Assembly: GCA_963170055.1 (NCBI GenBank)
Contig: CAUJGJ010000444.1
Span: forward strand, 6,049,618 to 6,113,617
Reading direction: 5' to 3'
Length of the DNA: 64,000 bases
Source of the DNA: Halisarca cf. caerulea
Lineage: Eukaryota; Porifera; Demospongiae; Chondrillida; Halisarcidae
The notes under the pieces: generated by a model
Told to the model about the DNA's origin: nothing
What the model saw: only the letters and a program-made list of their open reading frames with translations
Database searches by the model: none
Shown here: positions 23,999 to 33,906 of the stretch, piece after piece
Layout: each line of letters starts with the position of its first letter
Numbering within the stretch: the stretch's first letter is position 1
Made by a program: the position numbers and the translations under genes

Positions 23999-25090
23999 CA
24001 GTATAGCGGGTATTTTTCGGGGGGGGGGTAAAATTTTCGTGCATCTCAAAATTTTAGCTCATTTGTGGGAAAAAATTCATGGAGTCAACCATACGGTATA
24101 AGTAAAAATGGCGGATTTCTTCGAAGTTGATGCTATGGTACGAGGCTACCACCAGTATAGAGAGATTTGGGAAGCTGAAGTTGGTGAACAGCTTGAATGC
24201 CAAAGAGAGAACTCTAATCCCCACGATATTTTTCCTGTAGCTGTTCTAAAGTCCGGAGTCGTAGTAGGTCACGTCCCAAAGAAAATATCGTCTGTCTGTT
24301 CTTTGTTTCTGCGACATGGAGGGGTAATTCACTGTCAACTAACTGGCAACAGGTGTTACTCTGCTGATCTGGTACAAGGAGGGCTTGAAATTCGACGCCA
24401 ACAGTGAGAAGCTATTGGGCTTGCTGGATAAGGCACAGAAATTGGTTGCCTTGGCTTTAAAAAGTAGTGCGAAATCAGCAGACGAAGTAAATTGTAGGGA
24501 AGAGAGCGAGTTGCCAGTGGAACTGTTGAATGAAGTCCCAGAAAGCAAGAAACCAACTGAATGTGGTGAAAGTCTGACCAACTGGCAGATGGACGTACAG
24601 AAAGGAGCAAAGTTGTCAGATATACCCATCAATATTGCGCAACGCTTACTCAAGGAACAGTTTCCCAACTTCAATGGGTTACAGTTAACTCTTTGTCAGC
24701 AGAAGCACCAAATGGTAGGAGAGGTCATCACAGAAAATCAAATGCAAGTCATTCATTGTCGTGGTGATCATTGGATAGTGGCATCTAGTGTTGGTTGCAT
24801 TGAAGGTACTTTTATGACTCCAGTTACACTTCACTCGATGAGCCCACTAAAGTGTTGGTTAGCTGTCTATTTCATGCTTGTACCAACATGCGAATACAAC
24901 CTTTGCAAAAGCAAGTTGGTAGCACATACTGTGGGTTATTTGCTATTAATATAATTACGGCAATTGCATTCATGTCATTTTTAGGGTCAGCTGGAACATT
25001 TGAATGGTTAATGGCTGTCTTCAGCAGGAATAGCGAGCCGTAGGAATGAGCTGCTGTCGAAATATCAGGATCATACAGCTGTTTCCATAT
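23999..25090 (+). pseudogene. Decayed HIRAN/Ulp1-like protease gene
   Basis: ATG 24108 opens MADFFEVDAMVRGYHQYREI; HIRAN-like features are LECQRENSNPHD and GVVVGHVPKKISSVCSLFL. A frameshift near 24395 leads into the linker, then QVIHCRGDHWIVASS (catalytic His), a shifted VYTSLDEP (the Asp is replaced) and QKQVGSTYCGLFAI (Gln and Cys). The homologue at 53145-54215 is intact. About 110 bp upstream, CAGTATAGCGGG after TA resembles the TIR of the element at 45584-54445, the same gene-to-end arrangement. Protease activity is lost. Confidence 0.8.
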
Positions 25091-25166
25091 GGCCTATAAG
25101 TGAGTACACAGTAATAGTACACATACACATGTACATGCGTGGTGACATCTAGCCAGTGGTCATACA

Positions 25167-25920
25167 TGTGGCAGTCGCAAGTAGAAATTAGAAATTAGGT
25201 ACGGGACATGAAAATTCACTTTTTTGCAGAAAAACGTTCTTTGACATGTGGAATAGAAGTCCTGAAAGTTTGAGTACCAAACTCCACCAAATTTTGTGTA
25301 AATGGTCCACTAGAAGGTCCTCTTCTGCTTGCAATTGTGGCCAGAATGCAAGGAAAAAATGGCCGCCTGTCCAACAGCGCCGACAAAAACTGCACTATTT
25401 AGGGTGTAAAGAACAATGGGAAAGTGAAACAACTACTTCTTATAGCTTTCAAAGCATCAGTGAGGCTTAATATCTTTTAAAAACGGCGATAACTTTGACT
25501 ACAACACAGCTAACCTAAAAGAAATCGACCAAGCTCACTGTAACAAGGTTTTCTTCGAACAACTCGGTCTTAAAGTGCTCACAGAGATACCTAACAGCTT
25601 CGAAGAGATGGAAGAGGAGTAGTAGAAAAGATAGGTTCACTTTGAATGTCAAACTTGCTGCATTTATCATATTTTAGTGACAAAAACTTCCTTTGCGCAC
25701 TGTTGAACAAGAAATAACCCCTTCGTTCGTACTTTGAACATGGTTAGCGAGGTTAGTGCAAGTAACAGTACAAAACTACGTGTTCCAGGCTTCAAATAGA
25801 GGCCCAGGTCATTTAGATATCTTTAGTAAGAGGCTAAAGAAAAACGAGGGAAATTCGAAACTCATTTTCACAACATTACGCAACGTACCTAATTCCTAAT
25901 TTCTACTCGCAACTGCCACA
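25167..25920. mobile_element. Complete MITE with TGTGGCAGTCGC TIRs
   Basis: The left end TGTGGCAGTCGCAAGTAGAA and the right end CTACTCGCAACTGCCACA are inverted; identity runs for about 37 bp to GGTACG/CGTACC. The 754-bp interior matches 40-550. No transposase ORF. The target duplication could not be fixed because the flanks are CA/TG rich. Confidence 0.85.
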
Positions 25921-26159
25921 CACATGTGAACACTTTACATATGTACATATGTGCCTTAACTAGTGACATTCTAGTATGCCAGTCTTCACTGATGGGCACA
26001 AGTCCTCTGAGTTGCTCCGTAGCTGTAAGCTCATTGCACTTGACAAGCTGTGCCCTCGGGCCCTTTTTGATGTGAGGTAATCTCTACCAAAATGAGTCTT
26101 TTCGGAAGATGTGGGTCTCCACTCTACCATCATCATAGTGAAACTGTGGCACATACTGC

Positions 26160-26269
26160 TGCATGCGTGCATCCGTGTGTATGCGTGTGTGCATGCATGC
26201 TTCCATGTGTATGCGTGTGTGCATGTGTGTGTCTGTGTGTACGCGCGCGTGTGTGTATGTGTGTGTGTG

Positions 26270-26313
<44 letters not shown>

Positions 26314-26415
26314 GGCGCGTGTGTGTGTGCATGTGTCTGTGTGTATGCCTTGTGTACATGCATGCATGCGTCCACGTGTATGCCTGTGTACATGCATGCA
26401 TGTGTGTGTGTGCTT
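26160..26415. repeat. Compound GT/GTGC microsatellite
   Basis: About 250 bp of imperfect GT, GCAT and GCGT repeats with a pure (GT)n core at 26273-26308. Overlapping ORFs of CVCVCV or HTHTHT type here are artefacts. Confidence 0.95.
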
Positions 26416-26517
26416 GTTGGAACAATCTTCTTTAGGCTGCTTTCTTTTCTAGTACACAAATAGGTCTTGTGCAAAGTGAAGATTTTTGTACATCTATGGT
26501 CACTAAATGTTATTTAA

Positions 26518-27081
26518 CCCTCTGAACCGCGCCCTATACATATCCGCCTTTATAAAAGAATTCACTTACGAATATTTATCTTAAGAAAGGAAAGTCACAC
26601 AAACCTTTGGTAACCACAGCCATGAAGTACAGTAGTAAGGCTAGGTATTCATTGGTAAAACAATGGATTTCAGCCTTTGACTAAAGGAATACGGCCCAAT
26701 AGATCTATACGAAATTTACACACACTCACAGAAAATGTTCTCTAACTTGTAACTCGAATGTCCTATAAACACAAACTACCTATCAATCGATAGACCATTT
26801 CCAGAGCTTTGTTTTGATACCCTTAGGAATGTTCTATAGTCACTCAAATGTCTCAAAAATATTGTCAAAGCTACCAAAGACGTTCCACGGCGGACATTTT
26901 ACTTTCGTGCCACACTTTCATATTGACGGATTTGTATGAGTTTAGTATTAGATTGTAGCCCATTTATTCCTCTATAAAATGATATACAATGTGATCCACC
27001 AAACCAATAGTAAGAGGCAATAGACGCCTTTTACAAATCGCAAAATGAATTATTTGCAGGTATAGGGCGTGGGTCAAAGGG
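26518..27081. mobile_element. piggyBac-like MITE (564 bp)
   Basis: TTAA at 26514-26517 and 27082-27085 flank ends CCCTCTGAACCGCGCCCTAT and, inverted, CCCTTTGACCCACGCCCTAT. No ORF. The TTAA duplication and CCCT ends identify it as mobilised by a piggyBac transposase. Confidence 0.88.
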
Positions 27082-27219
27082 TTAAAAACATATTTGTGCT
27101 TCATTATACTGCTTTTTTGGCGTTTGTATTTATACACACATTTTGCATTGCTATTATACGTACATTCATTGTGACCATTTATCACGAGGTGTCGATTGGA
27201 CGATATCCTGTCCACGGCG

Positions 27220-28063
27220 AGTCAAAGGGGTCAATTAACAATGAGTGCCCAAAATCATGGGCACTCCACGCCAAAAAGCAGGCGTTATGTCCCAGACCCT
27301 TTTTCCCTCAAACAGAAGAGCAGAGAAATGGAAAAAGGGGCTGGCCACGTGAGACTAGGTATTGACCGATCAGCAGCTGAAAAGGCCAGTCTGAACGGGA
27401 AAGGGAACAATAAATCTGGAGCTTGCCGTCCTCACCTATGGAGAGGAATTGGAAATGTCCATTTACCAGTAGATTTTAGAAATGCGAGATCTGAATCTGC
27501 CAGTTCAGACTAAGCAGATCAAGAGGAAAGCCATTGAAATGATCAAACCAACTCAATCAACATTCAAGGCATCTGCTGGCTGGTTGACGAGATTCAAGAC
27601 AAGGCATTCGTTAGCACTACGTTGCCAAACGTCAGTACAACAGAAGCTACCAGCACAATTGGAACTTAAACTCACACAGTTTCTTGGAGACCTAAAGGCT
27701 TGTCGCATGCAGCATAAATTCCCACCAGCACTCACCATCAATATGGATAAAACACCAATGTGCTTCAACATGCAATCAAGTACCACCATTGACGTCTGGG
27801 GAAAGAAGGAGGTACTGATTAGAGGTACAGGTGCACATAAACATCACTTCACAGTGACACTCACCTGCACTGCTGCAGGAGAAATGCTCAAGCCCATCAT
27901 CACATTTAAGGCCAAAACTGACTGCACATTGAAAAAGGTGTCTCTCAGAGAAGCAGATGTTGTTTCTACAACACAGACAAAGGGTTGGATGGATAGCCAG
28001 CTTATGATGAAGTGGATTCAAAAGATTCTAGTCAAACACACCCAAGGACAGCATGCCCAGTAA
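27220..28063 (+). pseudogene. Tigger/pogo-type transposase relic
   Basis: 27240-27510 encodes a degraded N-terminus. From 27482 a clean frame gives the CENP-B-like helix-turn-helix end (SAGWLTRFKTRHSLALR) and the start of a DDE_1 core: LTINMDKTPMCFNM (first Asp), KEVLIRGTGAHKHHFTVTLT, LKPIITFKAK and MKWIQKILVKH. The frame runs into a 46-bp satellite at 28061, so the second and third catalytic residues are missing. The N-terminal third is frameshifted near 27490. Confidence 0.8.
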
Positions 28064-28320
28064 GGTAGTACCAACATGTTCCTATGTCAGAACAGCACAG
28101 CACCAGCAAGGTAGTACCAACATGCTCCTACGTCAGAACAGCACAGCACCAGCAAGGTAGTACCAACATGCTCCTATGTCAGAACAGCACAGCACCAGCA
28201 AGGTAGTACCAACATGCTCCTACGTCAGAACAGCACAGCACCAGCAAGGTAGTACCAACATGCTCCTATGTCATAACTGCACAACACCAGTAAGGTAGTA
28301 CTAACATGCTCCTATGTCAC
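28061..28320. repeat. 46-bp minisatellite, about 5.6 copies
   Basis: Units of the type AAGGTAGTACCAACATGCTC... ending GCACAGCACCAG repeat with alternating CTACGTC/CTATGTC variants. The array begins at the break point of the Tigger relic. Confidence 0.95.
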
Positions 28321-28560
28321 GGTTGTATCCACCTCTTTTGTAGTCCTCATCTTGTGCTACTGGAGTGGGTTGATTTCTCAGAGTGTAAAAGAGTTTATTA
28401 CACTTATTGGATGATCCTCAGTGGAGGACTCAGCTGGAGGCATTACAGAATGAAGACACCAATAATGTTCTACATGGGAGGTGGAGGGAGTACTGGATCA
28501 GACAGTCTGACAAGGTACTGATATATGTTAGAGCAGTCAATGTTTCCTGTCACTGCAACT
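28321..28560 (+). other. Possible orphan exon, unassigned
   Basis: A frame with LLDDPQWRTQLEALQNEDTN and GRWREYWIRQSDK ends at a GT (GACAAG/GTACTG). It looks protein-like but I recognise no family and see no partner exon. Confidence 0.25.
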
Positions 28561-28892
28561 GAACACAAACCGATATCACATGTCCGTAGGAGCCAAGGGA
28601 AGCAGAGGAGGGATGTTTTGGGTGAAAGGGGCCTGGTGTACTGTATGTTAAAGGGGAACTGAACCCAAAAAACAAGTTGCCCTCAAAATGTATGGCCACA
28701 TGTGTAATTAACTCAGGCGATGACCATTTTTGCATATGTCGCTTAATTAAGGAGTTATTCAAATGCAAAGACCGGAAAAATGCACTGTGACATCACGTTT
28801 TCGAGCACCATGTTTTTTCAGCAAACATAATATCAGTGACGTCAAAAAACGTAGTTGGTAGCGACCTTCAGCCATGTGGCGTACTTGAGAAT

Positions 28893-31296
28893 ATGCCGTA
28901 CTGCATTGTATTCGGTTGCGACAACAGTATCGACCAACGCTGCTCAGGAATCAGCTTCCATCGACTCCCGTTGAAGGATCCTCGCCGCCTGAAGCAATGG
29001 CTAGCAGCGCTGAAACTCGTAGACCCTCCCATCGCCGACGTTAATGCCAGGGTGTGTTCGCAACACTTTGAACGTCGTTATTTCCCGACAAGAATGCAGG
29101 AAACCCTAACAGGAAAGCCCTGCAAGCGGCTACTGTCACCCGATGCAGTGCCAAGCATCTTCGCTTATTCTGTACCAACAAAATGACGGGCTATCTCGGA
29201 GACAAGGTCACAGAGCAAGCATTCCAAAGAACTTCTCGAAGGTGCTCTTGAACGATTGTCTTCGATTGAAACAGCATATCCACCTAGACCACATACTTCC
29301 ACTGAAGACGACGTTGTTGAGCTCCCTCTCACTGCAGACGAAAATGAGACTTTGGCTGCAGACGTTTCCACTGTGGAGACATCCATTGAATGTCGTTCTA
29401 TTGGAATTCAAACAGGTAAATATCCAAATTTAAACTCAATAATTGTGTGAAGTTGTGTAGGCTAAGCATAGAATCGAAGGCTGCATTATCAATAATACTA
29501 TGAAATTTTGTACAGACCCATCCCAGTTTCACCAAATGAAGTACTGTCAGATTGATCCAATGGTCCAGGATTCTATTTGTGTAGCTTCTGTGGAAACACA
29601 AACAGACCTTGAATCTGTAGTGACTATACACTCACCATGTAAAAGTGATTCACTGGTGGACTGTTCATCATACGATGAGGCCATGGACCAGAGGTATGTA
29701 CTTTGCAATATTTATTTTTAAATTACACTGTATACATTGTCATCTGTTTCTCGTTGGATTTTCTACAGTTTTGAAGATTGTGAATCCACTGGCAACGAAT
29801 CAAATATAATTGAAGATGTAACAATGGAGTCCATTGACACAGCCCCAGCTAATGACCACAGCCCTGCACAGGAAAGACTCTTTCTCGTATTTGAATCAGC
29901 CCTGCTGTCGCTCTTTCGTGATTGTCCTACATGTGGTATGCGTGTCACTTTGAGTACTTCCCTGCAAGGCACACTTTTGGTTGTTAAGGCTACTTGCCAA
30001 GATGACCACACTTTTACGTGGCACTCACAACCGCTTGTGGGTAAGGCAGCTGCAGGCAACTTACTGTTGTCAGCTGCTATAGTCTTCTCCGGTTCTACGT
30101 ACACAACATTTGCTAATATTGCCAACTTAATTAACCTTAGTTTGTTTAGTGATAGAACATTTTATAAGATCCAACAAACCCGTATCTTCCCCATAGTTAA
30201 TGCATACTACAATCAGAACCAAACAGTAGTAGCAGAAATTTTAAGACAACAAGGCCCTTTAGTTCTGTCTGGTGATGGGCGCTGTGACAGTCCTGGATAT
30301 AGTGCTAAATATTGCACTTATTCACTGATGGACAATGCCACTGGCCTCATTATAGACAACAGTGTGGTACAAGTCACTGAGACTGGTACCTCTGTAGGCA
30401 TGGAGAAGGAAGGGTTGCAGCGTTGCCTAACTACAGTTCAAGAAAGGCTTAACCTTAAGATTGCAACCCTGGCCACTGATAGACACATTCAGATAGCTGC
30501 ATTTTTGAAAGCAGCTTACCCCAGCATCAATCATCAATTTGATGTTTGGCATCTGAGCAAAAGTGTCAGAAAGAAGCTGGTGAAGGCTGGTTCCAAAAGG
30601 GGGCATGATACACTATTACTGTGGATTCAGTCCATTTCCAACCACTTGTGGTGGTCGGCCAAAACATGTAATTCAGATCCTGATCTCCTTGTGGCAAAGT
30701 GGACATCAATTGTTCACCACATTGTCAATGTGCATGAATGGCACAGTGATCACTTTTCACTGTGTGCCCATGGGCCCATTGACGACACAAATGGCCGAAG
30801 GAAATGGCTGAAACCTAATAGTCCTGCCCACCAAGCCCTTCAGCAAATTGTGACAAAGCCATCTCTAGTTAGAGACGTAGCAAAGCTGAATAGCTTCTGT
30901 CACACAGGCATGCTAGAAGTATTCCATTCCCTGCTAACAAAGTACTGTCCTAAAAGGCAGCACTTTAGCTATGTGGGTATGTGTGTACGCACGCAGTTAG
31001 CCATCTTGGACCATAATCACAACATAGAGCGGCAGCAGGTTACAACATTGGAAGGTCAACCAAGGTACAAATTGGAGTTCCCTAAGAGAAGCAAGAGGTG
31101 GATTGCGAAGCCCATCAAAGAAAAGAAATCCAACAGTTACATAGATTTCATGTTAGAGGAACTAGTAAACCCCACACGTAATGTAGATGAGTTTACCATA
31201 GAATTACCAAATTTACCAGACAATATTGCACCCATTCCCCGCCCACCTCTAGAACAAGCTGTTTCAGAACATATCACTCGATTTAGTTCTCACTAA
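28893..31296 (+). pseudogene. THAP-Kolobok transposase, one nonsense codon
   Basis: Exons 28893-29415, 29516-29693 and 29769-31296 join in frame to 743 codons. The N-terminal THAP zinc finger (residues 1-90) shows MPYCIVFGC (C-x4-C), W in LKQWLAALK, CSQHF and the DAVPSIF end motif. An acidic linker follows, then a C-x2-C pair (CPTCGM) and the RNase-H-like core: LSGDGRCDSPGYSAKY, LATDRHIQIAAF, FDVWHLSKS, HLWWSAKTC, HEWHSDH and TGMLEVFHSLLTKY. The only defect seen is TGA at 29185-29187 (PTK-stop-RAIS), at a CpG where CGA would restore arginine. If the TGA is recent or an error, this was an autonomous transposase. It would bind the element ends through THAP and cut in the nucleus. Confidence 0.88.
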
Positions 31297-31367
31297 TATT
31301 TACTGTAACATCTCGTTAGAATTTTAAAAGTTGATTGGTCAATGTAAAGTTATACAGTTCATTTTGT

Positions 31368-31965
31368 TCATCCTGGAAAACCTGCTACATCTTTAAAACC
31401 CACATAGATATTGCTTGATTCTGGGAAGTGAGCTCGTATAGCCTTCACTACACATGAAGGAATCACGCGGCGGACTTTCCTCCCAAGTCTTGAATGTGTA
31501 TACCAGGTAAATTGTCTATAGGCACCAAGACGATACGACCTGTGAACAGATGGAGCAGGACTATATTATAGCCACATTAATAAACCTGCAGAAACTGCAT
31601 AGCATACCGATGGGGTATTGGTTCAGGTGGAACAGGCTGGAAACCCATTTCAACCATTCCCACCAAAGCTGTCCTAAGTACTGTGGAGTCCAGGCATACT
31701 GTTTTAAACTGGTCGAGGTCTGTTATGCAACTAAAATCGCTATTACGTACAGATTCGTCGATTATTTTTATCTCTCTGCAACAGAGGCACTCTTTCTCCG
31801 TCTCCAGGACAGTGCATTTGCCACAAGAACACCAAGACACAGCTTCATCTCGATGCCTAGTGTACTTTTCTGGCTGGTCTTCATCGCTTTGATCCGAATT
31901 TTCGCTTTCGCTTGTTCTCCAGGGGCAAAAATGGGTTCAAACTGATACGGCTGTACTTCAGCCAT
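31368..31965 (-). CDS. P2X7-like C-terminal cysteine-rich protein (second Kolobok gene)
   Basis: Exon 1 (31965-31586) starts MAEVQPYQFEP. After one frame change near 31905 it continues ENSDQSDEDQPEKY and WCSCGKCTVLETEKECLCCREI, then CITDLDQFKTVCLD. Exon 2 (31539-31368) gives AYRQFTWYTHSRLGRKVRRV and IPSCVVKAIRAHFPES before TGA. The cysteine pattern and the LG-hydrophobic-PSC-V-IR-FP tail are those of the intracellular C-terminal domain of vertebrate P2X7 receptors, widely found alone in invertebrates. No channel part is present. The join of exons keeps frame across GT-AG sites. The single-base shift near 31905 may be a lesion or assembly error. Function in the transposon is unknown; a zinc-binding accessory role is inference. 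Confidence 0.75.
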
Positions 31966-32263
31966 AGTTGTAATGGTCGTGACCCTACCAACTACGTTTT
32001 ATGACGTCTTGACCGCAGATAAACATGGCGCTCGGGAGGCGTGACTTTAAAGCCGTTGTACAGACTATCCAATTGTCATATTTGAGTGGCAACCGGATTT
32101 TGGGCATTTTCTAAACCTATACTAAGCATATTGATTGAAAAGTTGGGGTCGACAATTTTGGGTTCAGTTCCCCTTTAACGTTAAAAGGAGCAGTTATACT
32201 GAATATTCCTAAGTTATACTTATGAGTATACAGAAACCGTAAACAAAATGGGTACAGTTCACT

Positions 32264-32545
32264 TTATGTGATAGAGTTTGAAGCATGGATGCAGGCACAA
32301 ATGTACTGGTTTGATGGATCACAATCTCTACAACAGACAACTGTTCTTATTCCGTTGGTTGGGGTGCTGCAATAGTGGCAAACCAAGGACTTGCCGGTTT
32401 TGTCGAGAAAGTGTCTCCCACAATATCGCACTGATGGTGGACCTCCACTGGCTCTCCCATGGCGCTTTGACAGTTCATGGCACATCCACCATCGCTTGGA
32501 TTTTCTGTTGCAGCTGTAAGTTTGACATCGTTTTACACAGTACAA
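32264..32545 (-). pseudogene. piggyBac C-terminal fragment
   Basis: The minus frame reads KSKRWWMCHELSKRHGRASG, then RYCGRHFLDKTGKSLVCHYC and VVCCRDC. The spaced Cys/His pattern is the C-terminal cysteine-rich domain of PGBD-type transposases, like the one at 45290-45430. Nothing of the core is left. Confidence 0.75.
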
Positions 32546-32992
32546 TTCGAATCTCCAAGATCCCTAGATATGAATGGATTTGCAGCATGTTTGAACTGTT
32601 TTAGTGTGTGGCTTCATTCGCTTGGAAGGATTGGATGAGCCAATACTCTCCCAAAATTTACTCATCTCATCAGAAAATACCTAAGTATTCACTTCATCCC
32701 TTCCTTATCTCGTTTATTCTATAATTTCATTGGATTTAAACAAATTGCGGTAGTAGTAACCATGCCAGTTGATTCCAAAGCAAGCGCTGATATTGATTGC
32801 CTTGTCTAGGCGAAAAAGTGCCAAACTGCCTTCTTTCTACTTATCAACTACTTTTATGTTATCCTAGCTATCCTAGCTATCATTTGTATGATCTTCAGAG
32901 CCTCTTGATCAAATGAAAAGCCTAAAATCTGTTCTTGAAAGGCTTTGATTCCAAAAGCCATTTAATGGCCTAAAAACAATGTTTGAGAACAA

Positions 32993-33060
32993 ACAAGTGA
33001 TTCGAGTTTAAAAAACTCATGGGGCGCCTACGGCCCTGTAAACTCGAATCACTTGGAAAT
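32993..33060. repeat. Double-hairpin repeat family H, copy 3 (core only)
   Basis: CAAGTGATTCGAGTTTA and TAAACTCGAATCACTTG are perfect inverted repeats around an inner GC-rich stem-loop, ACTCATGGGGCGCCTACGGC. The outer arms are the same as in the 11-kb copy; the inner sequence differs. Confidence 0.8.
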
Positions 33061-33334
33061 CATCCTCATGAAATTGAAGATTCCGGTGAGTAAAGCATGG
33101 TTTTATGGAATTATTGTGTTCTATTGTGTTTCTTCATGTTTACAGAAAAAATAAATGAAATGCCTAATGGAAAGGATAATGAGTTTGATAGCATTATTGT
33201 GCTTGTGAATCAATGCAACTTCATTATGCGTGTTCACTGTTTATGTGTATATGTATGTGTGTGAACAGGAGCTTGCTGATGAATATATGTGTATGCATAT
33301 CCATATGTTGTGCAATGTATGTGCTTGTGCTTGC

Positions 33335-33338
<4 letters not shown>

Positions 33339-33373
<35 letters not shown>
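33339..33373. repeat. (GT)n microsatellite
   Basis: Pure GT run of about 35 bp. Confidence 0.95.
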
Positions 33374-33381
<8 letters not shown>

Positions 33382-33906
33382 AGGGCATTCCTTATGTACA
33401 CTCTTTCTCTCATTAGAATACGAAATAAGGAAGAAATTCAACTTGTGGTAAGTACAATTGCTATTGATTTTGTATTGTCTTTTTTCTATGACAAGTTCAT
33501 TTATTATAAAGCATCAGCTCCAAAGGATTACAGATGCAGGAGGCAAGAGAGGAGGATTCTGGATCTAATGAGACTTCCTTGTCCTCCACCTCCTGCTCAA
33601 GTCACACATGCGTACTGTTCAAAATATCCACATGAATATTATCTGTTTCTTCTTTTCCCCTTGTAGGAAACAGTAATCATGCAAAACAGCAGCTGCACTA
33701 GGCCTGCCTGCTAAACTGTATCTACTAACATTTTATTATTTAATGTTTTTAATCATTATGTAAATTATATTTATTGCATAGTTAAGTGTACATAATTATA
33801 TATATTGCATATTTATCACTTTAATTTTTAATAATTTTATGAAAAATGTCACATAACTGCTTACAATATGAATTGAACTTAATATAAAAATTATAATAAT
33901 TCAATA

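Larger units (their letters stand above)
28652..32174 (+). mobile_element. Kolobok element with two convergent genes
   Basis: TTAA at 28648-28651 and 32175-32178 flank inverted ends AGGGGAACTGAACCCAAAA. TTAA duplication plus a THAP-containing transposase is the known signature of the Kolobok superfamily. The 3523-bp element carries the transposase on the plus strand and a P2X7-like cysteine-rich gene on the minus strand, whose stop codons lie about 70 bp apart. Confidence 0.93.
32546..33906. other. No certain gene; GT repeat and hairpin inside
   Basis: Apart from the hairpin at 32993-33060 and the (GT)n run at 33339-33373 I see only short open stretches with plausible splice sites near 33420-33666 that I cannot link to a family. 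Confidence 0.4.

Noticed and set aside
25960..26474. Overlapping ORFs of more than 100 codons on both strands (HTHTHT, CVCVCV)
   Set aside because: Translations of a GT/CA microsatellite.
29763..30125. 120-codon minus ORF over the Kolobok core
   Set aside because: Antisense of a well-supported transposase exon.
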